25,769 bases of DNA from Xanthobacteraceae bacterium (GTDB lineage: Bacteria; Pseudomonadota; Alphaproteobacteria; Rhizobiales; Xanthobacteraceae), in NCBI GenBank assembly GCA_030037185.1, contig JASHRR010000759.1, positions 1 to 25,769 on the forward strand, read 5' to 3'. A program made the position numbers and the translations under genes. Below are positions 1-7,669 of the stretch, one piece after another. Each line of letters opens with the position of its first letter. Within the stretch, counting starts at the first letter, position 1. A model generated the notes under the pieces. That model saw only the letters and a program-made list of their open reading frames with translations, ran no database searches and was not told the origin of the DNA.

Positions 1-4
1 AGGC

Positions 5-163
5 ATGACGAAGGATCAATACGAGCGCGCCAGAAAGCAGGCAATCGTGCGCGGGACTTTGCCGCCTGGGTGGGGTAAGTCAGGGCGCATACGCAACAAC
101 CGGAGGATGAATCAAATCAAGTCGCGGCGAAAATCGCCGCAAGAAATGCACCACAATGTTTAG
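5..163 (+). CDS. possible small basic protein (52 aa), or a chance frame
   Basis: An ATG frame of 52 codons ending in TAG, rich in Arg and Lys (begins MTKDQYERARKQ). It matches no family I recognise. The left edge of the window hides the upstream region, so neither a ribosome binding site nor an earlier start can be judged; it could be the end of a longer gene. A 7-bp hairpin lies inside its 3' part, which argues that at least the tail is not coding. From here to 308 I see no other convincing gene; other open frames in 117-351 are unremarkable and lack start signals. Confidence 0.2.
   Translation: MTKDQYERARKQAIVRGTLPPGWGKSGRIRNNRRMNQIKSRRKSPQEMHHNV
124..140 (-). terminator. hairpin, candidate terminator of the minus-strand DUF6152 operon
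   Basis: Perfect 7-bp inverted repeat GCGGCGA / TCGCCGC with a 3-base loop. Read on the minus strand it lies about 170 bases beyond the DUF6152 stop codon and is followed by a mildly T-rich stretch (GACTTGATTTGATT) rather than a true T tract. A terminator role is inferred from position and shape only. Confidence 0.25.
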
Positions 164-308
164 TCGTGTTCAGCGCAGGGCCCTCGAAGCGGCCATCGGA
201 GGCTGCTCTGGCGACCACGGCGAGTGTGCGCGGCGCGGCCAGCTTCAAGGGCACTGGAAAGGGCGAACCCCGCCGGGCGTCGTGGCTGACCGCAAGAGAC
301 AAGCCATC

Positions 309-677
309 CTATTTATACTGGCGACCGCCGGCGTCGATAACCTGTGTGTAGCTCCCGCCCGAAGCGCCACTGCGCAGGGGATTGAACCTGACCGTGATCG
401 TATCGCCGTCCCTGAACGTCGTCGCGGTGATGCCACGCGCCATCATGTTACGGACGGTGGACATTTCGATCTGCCAAGTGGTTACGTTTCCATCTGCATC
501 CTTGACATCAACGAACAGATAAACGTGCGGATTGGCAAAGACGAATGCCTTCACCGTACCAGTCATCGTCAGCTCCTGAGTCGCATCGAACATCGCGTGG
601 GAATGGTGCGCACGAGCCCCAGCCGGTGGACCGGATATCAAAGCGGCACCGATCGCGATCCGCACCATGGTTTTCAT
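309..677 (-). CDS. small secreted DUF6152 family protein
   Basis: 122 residues. The N-terminus is a cleavable signal peptide (MKTMVRIAIGAALISG..., Ala-rich, ending near ARA), followed at once by the HHSHAMFD motif that marks DUF6152. The rest is a small beta-rich domain with the family's GTVKAFVFANPHVY and WQIEMSTV segments. The start is fixed by a strong Shine-Dalgarno (AAGGAGGAAG, 681-690) just before the ATG; the open frame extends further upstream but without a site. The family is periplasmic and has no established function. The conserved His cluster directly after the signal peptide suggests metal or cofactor contact, which is inference. It starts 32 bases after the preceding secreted protein gene, so the two are probably cotranscribed, perhaps with the two-component pair upstream. 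Confidence 0.85.
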   Translation of the reverse strand: MKTMVRIAIGAALISGPPAGARAHHSHAMFDATQELTMTGTVKAFVFANPHVYLFVDVKDADGNVTTWQIEMSTVRNMMARGITATTFRDGDTITVRFNPLRSGASGGSYTQVIDAGGRQYK

Positions 678-709
678 CGGCTTCCTCCTTTCGCGGGTTT
701 CGACGCCTG

Positions 710-1861
710 TCATTTCGCCCGGCGCGGCGTTGCGCCGGCCGCTCGTTTGGCGCGCCCAAACGCGCTCGCCCACGGGCGCGGGTCCGCGATGTCGTGATAT
801 TCGGGGTCGCCCGGGGTGCGCTCGCGAAGCACCCCCTCGGCGTCCATGTATACATTGTTGGTCGAGACGCAGTCCGTAAATGTCGGCGGCGCCGCCGTCC
901 AGTCGGCCAAGCGCGTGAACACTACGATGTCGTGCCACGGGAAGGCGAATGCCTTTGGATCGTAAAGCGTGATGTCGACGAGCAAGGTGTCACCGAGCCG
1001 TTTGATCCGCTCGACGACCTCAAGCTGATCGCTATATTCGGGCAGGCCATGGGTCATCACCCATTGCTTGATCTGTGCCGTATAAATGACCAACTCATCG
1101 CCGTCCCAAAAGCCCTGCGAGGCCCCGTACCACTGCGGGAACTGCAGCGGCTTCGGCAGGAAGCCGCGGCCGTCCGTATAGATGTAGCGGGTGTCTGAGT
1201 TGGGCCGGTCCTTGTTGATGAGGACAAGGCTGCGGTCCATCATGAAATGCCACGTCGGTCCGTCGAGGCTGTAGAAGCGACCGAAACCATCGGGGAGGCA
1301 AAACTCGGCTGGCCACCAATGGCGGCCCTCCATCTCGGCGCGCAGAAGCTCTTCGAAGCGGGGCTTGTATTCATCCGAGACCGCTGCCATCACGTCCGAG
1401 ACTTTGCCGCCGTCGTGCAACACACCCTCCGCGGTGCCCTCCCAGTCACCGCTCCAGTCGGGGAGGGTAGGCTGCTTCGTGCCGCCGCCAGCTGCCTTGC
1501 GCCAGGCCTCGTAGTGCTCTTCGGCCGAGCCGTAGGGATAGGGGCTGCGAATTACCACCCCGAGGCCGCCTGATCCTTTTGCGTTGGCAAGCTTGCCGTC
1601 GATCCCCTGCCCTCTCCACGTGTTGCGCCAGAATTCCCCCGACGTCATGTTGGCGTAAGGGTCATTCTCCACGATGTTGGGCCCACCCGGAATGAACAAC
1701 CGCTTCCACTCTTCCGCAGACTTGATATCGGCGAAGGGATGCGCCGGATCGAATGCGGGAGATTGCCCCCAGGCTCGCCCGCCAGCGGTAATAAGGCCCG
1801 CTATGAGCACCCCAAGCCAGGCCGCCGAGAGCGCAGTCGCGCATGCCACGATCATTCTCAT
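710..1861 (-). CDS. secreted Trp-rich protein of unknown function (IYTDGR family)
   Basis: 383 residues. An N-terminal hydrophobic segment (about 5-27) and a likely cleavage site near AWGQS (about 32) indicate export. The mature part is rich in Trp, Tyr and Gly, with the landmarks WSGDWEG, AEFCLPDGFGRFY, YIYTDGRGF and GFWDGDELVIYT. The gene product at 9711-10580 has the same order of landmarks (Cys-Leu-x-x-Gly, IYTDGR, then a Gly/Asp-rich turn and a beta strand), so they are distant members of one secreted family. I know no biochemical role for it. The start ATG follows a GAGGAGAC site. The stop lies 32 bases before the DUF6152 gene and the start lies 73 bases beyond the kinase stop, all on the same strand. 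A paired role with DUF6152 in the periplasm is an inference from gene order. Confidence 0.75.
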   Translation of the reverse strand: MRMIVACATALSAAWLGVLIAGLITAGGRAWGQSPAFDPAHPFADIKSAEEWKRLFIPGGPNIVENDPYANMTSGEFWRNTWRGQGIDGKLANAKGSGGLGVVIRSPYPYGSAEEHYEAWRKAAGGGTKQPTLPDWSGDWEGTAEGVLHDGGKVSDVMAAVSDEYKPRFEELLRAEMEGRHWWPAEFCLPDGFGRFYSLDGPTWHFMMDRSLVLINKDRPNSDTRYIYTDGRGFLPKPLQFPQWYGASQGFWDGDELVIYTAQIKQWVMTHGLPEYSDQLEVVERIKRLGDTLLVDITLYDPKAFAFPWHDIVVFTRLADWTAAPPTFTDCVSTNNVYMDAEGVLRERTPGDPEYHDIADPRPWASAFGRAKRAAGATPRRAK

Positions 1862-1934
1862 GGTTGTCTCCTCGAGATCAGCGGAGGCTAATGAACTCCG
1901 TCAAGTCATGTGCGCAAATGCTCATCGGCACCTA

Positions 1935-3398
1935 TCAAACCGCAAAACGCGGTGGCTCTTCGTTCGGTGCTGACTTCCCTTTCACAGTTCTGATCGGCGG
2001 CGCTTTGCGGTCGCTCCCCGCTAATGAGGACAGGGCAGAACCCGGTTGCTGGTTTTGCGTCATGTGAAGAGAGGCTTGCGGCGGCAGGATCATGAGGACT
2101 CGCAGTCCAGCTGGGTCCGCCGAATGCATTTCGATTCCGCCGCCGTGGCGCTTGATGATGTCGCGGGCGATCGACAGGCCGAGGCCGAAACCGCTGCTAT
2201 CCGGAGCGCGCGCGTCATCGCTCTTAAAGAACGGCTCAAATACCTTCTCCCGCAGCGCCACCGGAATTCCGGGACCGTCGTCAGTCACCTCGATTGCGAT
2301 TCTGTACGACTCCTCCTTGCGGAGCGCAACGGTCACGGTACTGCCGTGCTTGACGGCATTTTCCACGATGTTGGTGACGGCCCGCGACAGCGCACGCTGC
2401 CGGCAGGCGTAGGACAGGCGCGCTGGACCGACATAGGACACCGCGTACCCCATGTCGGTGAAATCCGAACAGACCGTCTGCAGCAAGCTCGGTAGGTCAA
2501 TGCGCGACACCGCCTCCGATTGCGCGTCATCCCGCAGATGCTCCAGCGTCTCGTCCAGCATGCGGCCGACATGGGTGAGATCGCTCAGCATCGCGCTTCT
2601 CAAGTGGTCCTGGTTGACGCGTTCGGCGCGCAGCCGCAGTCGCGTCAGTGGCGTCCGGAGATCGTGGCTGATCGCAGCCAGCATCCGGGTCCGATCGTCG
2701 AGCAGCGCGCGAATGCGTGCGCGCATGTCGTTCAGGGCGTCGGTGACGCGGAGGATTTCGCGCGGTCCGCGCCGACTGAGTACGTCATTCCCCTGCGGCG
2801 AGCGGCCGAACGCGGCCGCCGCCGCCGCGACATCGGTCAACGGTGCGATGATCCAGCGCACGGCATAGATCGATAGCAGCGGCGCGGAAACGAGGACGAT
2901 CATCAGTAGCAGGGCGGCCGGCGTCAGAAATATCGGCCACAGATTTACTTTCGGTACGTCGTTGAATACGAGCGCATGGTCGACGTCGAGCCTGGTGACG
3001 ATCTGCAGCGGGGAACCATTGCCGTGGTGGACGCCCTCCAGCACGTCGATACCCGGCTGGGACTTCAACTGCCGCAGCGCAGGCCGGAAGGTCAGCGGCA
3101 AGCCTTCATTGTCCTGCGCCGGCTTAAGCTCCGAGGAGGCGACGCGTTCGACCCGCAGTCCGGAGCCGCGGATGGTCGCCAGCAGCGTGTCGATTTCAGC
3201 CTGACTTTGGGCCGCCCGGATCAGCCGGGTGGCATCGACGATGCGCGCGACGGTGAAAACCGGGCTGTCCTGCGGCGGATCGAACAGCAACAATATGATC
3301 GTAACGACGATTGCAATGCCGAGCAGCACCGAAACAGCGACGACGCCGGTGACCTGGGTGGTGATGCTCCGCGGCATCAGGTGGTCGGACAATCTCAT
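1935..3398 (-). CDS. membrane sensor histidine kinase
   Basis: 487 residues. Layout: first membrane helix about 17-39; periplasmic sensor loop about 40-152; second helix about 153-180; HAMP linker about 181-233; HisKA phosphoacceptor helix with SHDLRTPLTRL (His245); and a HATPase domain with N box NIVENAVKHG (343-352), G1 box DDGPGIP (373-379) and G2 box GFGLGLSI (403-410). All residues needed for autophosphorylation are present. The C-terminus carries about 45 residues past the last ATPase strand, basic and of low complexity, which is unusual. The ATG overlaps the regulator's TGA by one base (TGATG), so the two are translationally coupled. The organisation is that of EnvZ/OmpR-type pairs (RstB, QseC and similar); the stimulus cannot be read from the sequence. 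The downstream secreted proteins are plausible targets or partners. Confidence 0.95.
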   Translation of the reverse strand: MRLSDHLMPRSITTQVTGVVAVSVLLGIAIVVTIILLLFDPPQDSPVFTVARIVDATRLIRAAQSQAEIDTLLATIRGSGLRVERVASSELKPAQDNEGLPLTFRPALRQLKSQPGIDVLEGVHHGNGSPLQIVTRLDVDHALVFNDVPKVNLWPIFLTPAALLLMIVLVSAPLLSIYAVRWIIAPLTDVAAAAAAFGRSPQGNDVLSRRGPREILRVTDALNDMRARIRALLDDRTRMLAAISHDLRTPLTRLRLRAERVNQDHLRSAMLSDLTHVGRMLDETLEHLRDDAQSEAVSRIDLPSLLQTVCSDFTDMGYAVSYVGPARLSYACRQRALSRAVTNIVENAVKHGSTVTVALRKEESYRIAIEVTDDGPGIPVALREKVFEPFFKSDDARAPDSSGFGLGLSIARDIIKRHGGGIEMHSADPAGLRVLMILPPQASLHMTQNQQPGSALSSLAGSDRKAPPIRTVKGKSAPNEEPPRFAV

Positions 3399-4159
3399 CA
3401 GGCAGGCTCGACGGCCGACGTGAAGACGTAGCCGCCGAGCCGCACCGTCTTGATCATCGAGCGTTCCCTCGCGTCCGGCTCGATCTTCTGCCGAATCCGG
3501 CTGATATGGACGTCGATGCTGCGCTCGATCGGTCCGGCATGACCGCCGTGAACCATCTCGATGAGCTGCTCCCGTGACATGACCTGTCCGGGATTGCGGC
3601 AGAACGCCAGCATGAGGTCGAACTCGATACTGGTCAGCGTGATCTTTACCCCAGCGGGATCATAGATTTCGCGCGCCAAGGGATCGATGCGCCATCCGGC
3701 GAAAGTCAGCGGTAGCGGTCGGGGTCGAACCGACGCCGACCGGCCCTCGGCGCGACGCAGCAACGCCCGGATCCGCGCCACCAGCTCGCGCGAATTAAAA
3801 GGTTTGACAACATAGTCGTCGGCGCCGAGTTCGAGACCAAGAATCCGGTCAATATCCTCGCCGCGCGCGGTGAGCATGATAATGGGAATTGAGGATGAGG
3901 TCCGGAGTCTGCGGCAGATGCTAAGCCCGTCCTCGCCCGGCAGCATAACGTCGAGAACAACGAGGTCGATGCTTTCACGGTTGAGGACAGCATCCATGTC
4001 GACAGCCGAACCGACGAAGCACGGCGCAAATCCGCTGTCCTCCAGCACGTCAGTCAGCAGGCGCGCGATCTCGCGATCATCTTCGACGCAGAGAATACGG
4101 GCGTTTGCGATCGAGGAAGTGACGGGTGAGGTAAGTGTGCTCTTGTGAAGGGTCGACAT
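3398..4159 (-). CDS. OmpR-family response regulator
   Basis: 253 residues from the ATG; a GTG immediately before it (4160-4162) would add one residue, and a GGAG sits almost on top of both, so the exact start is uncertain. The receiver domain has the acidic cluster CVEDD, phosphoacceptor Asp in VVLDVMLPGEDG, the Thr of MLTARG and the Lys of DDYVVKPF. A Trans_Reg_C winged helix follows, with SIEFDLMLAF, VMSREQL, RSIDVHISRIRQKIE and a terminal TVRLGGYVF. It binds DNA when phosphorylated by the kinase whose gene begins within its stop codon. The N-terminus has an extra 20 Ser/Thr-rich residues ahead of the receiver. Length and layout are otherwise normal for the family. Confidence 0.95.
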   Translation of the reverse strand: MSTLHKSTLTSPVTSSIANARILCVEDDREIARLLTDVLEDSGFAPCFVGSAVDMDAVLNRESIDLVVLDVMLPGEDGLSICRRLRTSSSIPIIMLTARGEDIDRILGLELGADDYVVKPFNSRELVARIRALLRRAEGRSASVRPRPLPLTFAGWRIDPLAREIYDPAGVKITLTSIEFDLMLAFCRNPGQVMSREQLIEMVHGGHAGPIERSIDVHISRIRQKIEPDARERSMIKTVRLGGYVFTSAVEPA

Positions 4160-4667
4160 CACTCCAGTCTATGGGGGGCCACAAGGGGAAAGCAGCACGT
4201 AAATATTTTTTTTGTTAACGGGCGGGCCAAAGATGGCCGAAATAAGTCACAATGGACCGCCTCGATGGCCCAGAGCGAGGCCGCCACCACAAAGCCCGAA
4301 GAGCTGCAAGCGCCCGAGCATCCCGGCCCATCTGCGGCAGCCGCATGCGCGTCATTGAGACCGTCTTGCCCGGGGCAACGGCCCAAGCACCGGCCGACGC
4401 CACTTCCGACGAAGATCCGGATCGACACCTCATGATGATAATCTCAGAGCCATCGCCCGAAAAACCGTTCCCTGTTCGTCGCTCCTCAGCCGGCGACGGT
4501 TTCAGCTCGCTCCGATGCTGCCTTCACCACCCGACAGCCCCTCCGGTCTTCACCGACACACACCGGCCCGCAGATCAAAAGAACGCATTGCCTCCGAAAT
4601 TCGACCTTTCCACCCCCGATTGTCTTTGTGCTTCGTAATCACCTGGAATTATTACACCAAATCGCTT
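4160..4667. other. intergenic region upstream of the two-component operon
   Basis: About 500 bases without a convincing gene. Next to the regulator start is a short A+T-rich block with a run of eight T (4206-4213) flanked by TAAATA and GTTAAC; read toward the regulator it is an A tract about 45-55 bases upstream and is the obvious place for its promoter. The rest is GC-rich; the overlapping short frames have no start signals and no recognisable domains. Confidence 0.5.
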
Positions 4668-5072
4668 TTAATTCGTACACCGACCCATGAAAGCGGCCAG
4701 TTGATTAGGGCGCAGTCCGGCGGCTGCGCCCGCGTGCGCGCAGCTGGAAACGCGATCGCCGAACGTCTCGCTCCGCGAAGACGGCACGAAGATCGTCCTA
4801 CCGTGCGCTGTCTGAACGGCGCGTGTTGATCGAGAATCCGACAGGCCAGGTGGCGGCGTTACGCGGTGGGGAGCCAAGTGCGACTGCCTTGGGGCCGGCA
4901 CCGGTGGCTCTACGCCGGGGCTTGGCGGATAGATCGGCGCCGACGATGATGGCATTGCCTTGATGGGCGGCGGCGGTGTGAATTGGTATTGCACGCCTTG
5001 GCCATGGGCCGGCTCCAGCAACGTGAAAATGCCGCCCACCAGCAGCAAGGGGGCGATGGCAAATCGGGTCAT
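4668..5072 (-). CDS. small secreted proline-rich protein
   Basis: 134 residues. A signal peptide (MTRFAIAPLLLVGGIFTLLEPAHGQ) is followed by a low-complexity middle (about 30-75) full of Pro and Ser, with a PPPP run and repeated PxPP. The C-terminal 35 residues look ordered: FGDRVSSCAHAGAAAGL then NQLAAFMGRC, with two Cys that could pair. Small proteins ending in a similar Cys-bearing Gly/Ala helix are common in bradyrhizobia, and none has a known role. It lies 21 bases after the stop of the M50-like gene on the same strand and is probably cotranscribed with it. The start has only a weak ribosome site. Confidence 0.65.
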   Translation of the reverse strand: MTRFAIAPLLLVGGIFTLLEPAHGQGVQYQFTPPPPIKAMPSSSAPIYPPSPGVEPPVPAPRQSHLAPHRVTPPPGLSDSRSTRAVQTAHGRTIFVPSSRSETFGDRVSSCAHAGAAAGLRPNQLAAFMGRCTN

Positions 5073-5093
5073 CTTCGTACGCTCGGCTTGTTT

Positions 5094-5705
5094 TCACCTA
5101 TATAAGAACGAATGAGCGAGGATGCCGTAGGCGGAACCTAAAACATCCGTGAATACCCCGGCGGCGGCGACGGCCGCGAGCACCGGCCCCGCATACGGCG
5201 CGGCCTTGGCAATGATCTTGCCATACGTGGGGGCTGCAACGGCCAACAAATGGGCGCCGGTCAATGGCGGTATTGGCAAGCTGTTAATCAGGACGAACCA
5301 CACGCTGAGGTCTCCGATAACCTCGATCAACGCAAATGTCGTCGCCGAGGCCGTATCGGGCAGCACCGGCAACAGGAGCGGGCGCATCAGTCGCAGCGCC
5401 GCGGCGCTGATCAGGGTTGCGGCGGCGCCAGCCGCAACCACAATCGGCAATCCGATACGACCAAGCCGCAACTCGAGGGGATCGACGGCAATCGGCTTGA
5501 TCCATCCGACCGAGAAGAGCACACCGGCCGCCGTGCCGAGGATGTCGAGGTGCACCAGCGGGCTGACACGCAGCCGTCCGTCAAAGCGCGGACCATGATC
5601 GCCCATCGCGACCGCCGCTACCGCGACAGTGAAACCGTGCACCGCCGCAATAAACACATAGGCAACAAGGCGCAGCACGACCTGCTGCAGCGACAGATCG
5701 GTCAC
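5094..5705 (-). CDS. membrane protein of site-2 protease (M50) type lacking catalytic residues
   Basis: 203 residues, mostly membrane helices. It follows the pattern of compact bacterial M50 proteases: a first helix ending in the active-site region, then GRLRVSPLVHLDILGT, then GWIKPIAVDP, a further helix hairpin, and NSLPIPPLTGAHLL near 141-154. In active family members the first helix carries HExxH and the later motif carries the metal-binding Asp (LPIPPLDGG). Here the first reads HGFTV (23-27) and the second has Thr for Asp, so Glu, the second His and the Asp are all missing. It is probably a pseudoprotease with a binding or regulatory role, which is inference. The start is GTG. The cytochrome c gene ends 41 bases upstream and the proline-rich gene follows 21 bases downstream. 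The M50 assignment rests on the flanking motifs, not overall identity. Confidence 0.7.
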   Translation of the reverse strand: MTDLSLQQVVLRLVAYVFIAAVHGFTVAVAAVAMGDHGPRFDGRLRVSPLVHLDILGTAAGVLFSVGWIKPIAVDPLELRLGRIGLPIVVAAGAAATLISAAALRLMRPLLLPVLPDTASATTFALIEVIGDLSVWFVLINSLPIPPLTGAHLLAVAAPTYGKIIAKAAPYAGPVLAAVAAAGVFTDVLGSAYGILAHSFLYR

Positions 5706-5746
5706 ACCGCTACCGTCCGGTCTTCGCGCATCCGCATTATTGCCGC

Positions 5747-6196
5747 CTATTTCCTCAAGGTCATTTTGCGTTGCGCGTCCTGGTCGGGGGTCAGTTCCTC
5801 GGCACCGGGCGCATAGCCGTTGTTGCTCAACAAAAAAGCCGTCAGATCAGCGTAGGATTGGGGACTGAGCTGCCCCGGCCGGTCCGGCGGCATCAGTGTG
5901 TTGACATAGCCAAACAGCCCCGCGACATCGCCCGAGCCCCAATGCTGACGGAAATACGAGCCTTTGAGCGGGGCGCCACCGAACTCGCCATTATCGAGCG
6001 TGGAGCCGTGACAGTCTTGGCAGTTCTTTTGATAGATCGTCTTGCCACGCTGCACCTGCGCTTCCGTGAATGCGGGCGGCCTTTGCTCTCGCCCCTGCGC
6101 GGACGCCTGCAGGGTCGCGGCGGTGACGAGCGAGAAGCCTGCGGCAGCAACGAAGGCCACCCCGAACGGGCTTTCCGGCGGTTTGCTCACGAGCAT
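5747..6196 (-). CDS. secreted class I c-type cytochrome
   Basis: 149 residues from the chosen ATG. Residues 11-34 form a signal peptide or N-terminal anchor (cleavage likely near ASAQG). The mature domain has a single haem site CQDCH (59-63) with His63 as proximal ligand, and LMPPDRPGQLS, whose Met102 is the expected distal ligand. The end (SYADLTAFLLSNNGY) is the usual C-terminal helix. This is the cytochrome c domain that accepts electrons in the periplasm, often from a PQQ or flavin dehydrogenase, but no such enzyme is encoded nearby. The frame is open for 49 codons further upstream; those codons lack coding character, and the signal peptide fixes the start. It heads the minus-strand run that includes the M50-like and proline-rich proteins. 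Confidence 0.85.
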   Translation of the reverse strand: MLVSKPPESPFGVAFVAAAGFSLVTAATLQASAQGREQRPPAFTEAQVQRGKTIYQKNCQDCHGSTLDNGEFGGAPLKGSYFRQHWGSGDVAGLFGYVNTLMPPDRPGQLSPQSYADLTAFLLSNNGYAPGAEELTPDQDAQRKMTLRK

Positions 6197-6302
6197 GACG
6201 AGACCTATGGTTTGAGGGTTGGGTGTGGCGGCTTGACGCACCTCATGGAGTCCACAACATCGCCCTGTCATGGTCCGAATCGCCACCTTCCGGGGAACAA
6301 CT

Positions 6303-7025
6303 ATGCCCAAGGCGTTTTGAAATCTCAGCATGTCAAACGCCACGCAGTTGCAGGGTGACAGCCTGCGAAGGCAACTGCAAGCTTTCCAAGACTATGCCGG
6401 CGGCCATCGGCTGACCATCGATAAATCACTCCGACTCGAAGACATCGGCAAGGCGCCCTGGACCAACATTCAACGAGGAGCGTTGGGACATTCATTGCTG
6501 CGGTGAAAAAGGGAAAGGTCGAGAAAGGTTCAAGCCTTATCGTGGAGTCCCTCAGGCTGTCCCGACGGGACGTTGATATTCCCTGAGCATTTTCCTCCAT
6601 CTCACTCGCGCAGGGATCACCATTGTCAGCCTGATGGCATTCAGACCTACACCCATCCGGCTGACACTATAAAAACTCATCACAAGCATCCTGATCATGT
6701 CGCGGGCGAACGAGGAGAGCGTGACCAAAGCAAAACGCGTGCGCGCCGCGTGGCAGAAAAAGCGTGATGACATTGGCACTGCGAACCGAACCGCGAAATG
6801 TCCCGCATGGCTGATCCCCAAGCCCGGTCGCAAAGGTTCTGACGTGGACCCCCAACGCGCCGCGGTGATCCACCCATCTTCCATGACGCCGCAGATCGCG
6901 GCATGGGCACCGACTTGATTTCCAGGCGATTGAACGAAGAGAAAGTACCAAGGTTCAGCGAGTCGGAACGGAGGTACAAGAGCCGTCTTTACAAAATTCT
7001 TACGACGGCCCGGCGTCTCGACTGA
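6303..7025 (+). pseudogene. serine recombinase (resolvase family), degraded
   Basis: Pieces of one large serine recombinase appear in order on the plus strand but in different frames: MPKAF, then a stop (6318-6320), TQLQGDSLRRQLQAFQDYA, a frame change near 6487, AAVKKGKVEKGSSLIVESL and LSRRDVDI, a frame change near 6582, a changed stretch at 6634-6676 with at least two more shifts, then MSRANEESVTKAKRVRAAW and CPAWL, another shift near 6873, and FHDAADRGMGTDLISRRL up to a stop at 7023-7025. These match the resolvase catalytic domain and the start of the Recombinase domain as I know them. The DNA-contacting C-terminal half and zinc ribbon are not recognisable. At least six lesions make a working product impossible. 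The open minus-strand frame over the same DNA is not a gene. It is a relic of an integrated mobile element. Confidence 0.85.
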
Positions 7026-7228
7026 AATTCTCCAAGGACCCAAACCAAATATAAGCTGCGCATGAATTAACAACTCGCGATCTCGGGGTGGCACTGCACA
7101 AGGATCGGATCATCGCGGACCCTCTCAACAAGGGTTGCGACTGAAGGCTGAGTGGCACGCGGAATCCCTACCAGATGGGCGTCCAGCCCCGGCGACGCGC
7201 CGCACGTCTTGAGCGCCCTGAGTAATTG

Positions 7229-7575
7229 AGTAAGAACAATACTTAAAACTTAACTTTCGGAGTCATTATCTGCGGTTATTTCGTCGGGAAAAGGCGATTT
7301 AAGCTGCACTTCTTCACGGGCATCACAGACAATCGTCATCTCGTATCTAGCCACAGCCACTTACTCTACACGCTAAAAATATCTCCTGGAATATTATAGA
7401 CTAACACTAAGAATAAGCATCACAAGTAAAAGAAAAATAAATATACTAAGCAATATCAACGCTTGTCTTCTTTCATCCATTGCCTAACCTCGGAAATTAT
7501 CGATAGTTCCAATAACGAAAGCAAAGAATACAACTCCGAAGAATACGAACATCGCTAACTTAGCACTTATAGAAC
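7229..7575. other. A+T-rich island next to the recombinase relic
   Basis: Base composition changes abruptly: this stretch is visibly A+T-rich while everything around it is GC-rich. It begins about 200 bases after the recombinase relic. The stretch from 7026 to 7229 between them holds nothing I recognise. The composition and the neighbour suggest foreign origin. The two tiny hydrophobic reading frames described separately occupy its right half; the left half (7229-7393) shows no gene. Confidence 0.6.
7394..7480 (-). CDS. tiny single-pass membrane peptide (28 aa)
   Basis: Starts at an ATG preceded by GAGG seven bases upstream and ends in TAA. The product begins MDERRQ and continues with about 20 almost purely hydrophobic residues (Leu, Ile, Phe, Val), then a short SVSL end. 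This is the classic shape of a very small membrane peptide: charged cytoplasmic N-terminus and one helix. The ribosome site lies inside the last codons of the preceding hydrophobic frame, whose TAG ends three bases before this ATG, a layout typical of translational coupling. Codons are A+T-rich, unlike neighbouring genes. I do not recognise a family. It is too short to exclude chance, but the site, the composition and the coupling together favour a real gene. Confidence 0.45.
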   Translation of the reverse strand: MDERRQALILLSIFIFLLLVMLILSVSL

Positions 7576-7669
7576 TCAAAAACCCCACAAGTAAGATGAA
7601 CGGGGCTTGGTTCAAGTTGGCCACGCGTGGCGAAAATGACGGGAACCCGGACTCGGTTAACCAGTTCAT
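7484..7669 (-). CDS. small hydrophobic protein, start uncertain (22-61 aa)
   Basis: The frame is open from an ATG at 7669 (61 codons), but only the last 35 or so look like protein: a hydrophobic helix (LAMFVFFGVVFFAFVIGTI) and the polar end DNFRG. The first part crosses GC-rich DNA that looks non-coding. Possible later starts are a GTG at 7588 and an ATG at 7552; none has a strong ribosome site. The TAG stop lies three bases before the next tiny gene, whose ribosome site it contains. Together they would make a pair of small membrane peptides. Function unknown. Confidence 0.3.
   Translation of the reverse strand: MNWLTESGFPSFSPRVANLNQAPFILLVGFLSSISAKLAMFVFFGVVFFAFVIGTIDNFRG
7578..7605 (-). 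terminator. weak intrinsic-terminator-like hairpin
   Basis: On the minus strand a CCCC / GGGG stem, extended by two G-T pairs and closed by a loop of about 11-15 bases, runs directly into five T. It stands upstream of the tiny hydrophobic frames and downstream of a GC-rich stretch containing the perfect palindrome GCCACGCGTGGC (7620-7631). It could end a short transcript or act as an attenuator for the small frames. The stem is short and the role is speculative. Confidence 0.25.

Noticed and set aside
156..1198. Plus-strand frames of over 200 codons at 156-797 and 545-1198
   Set aside because: Antisense to the DUF6152 and Trp-rich protein genes; Arg/His-rich, no start signals, no domains.
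6552..7094. 180-codon minus-strand open frame starting at GTG
   Set aside because: It lies antisense over the recombinase fragments, has no ribosome site, and shows no domain; the plus-strand similarity explains the sequence.
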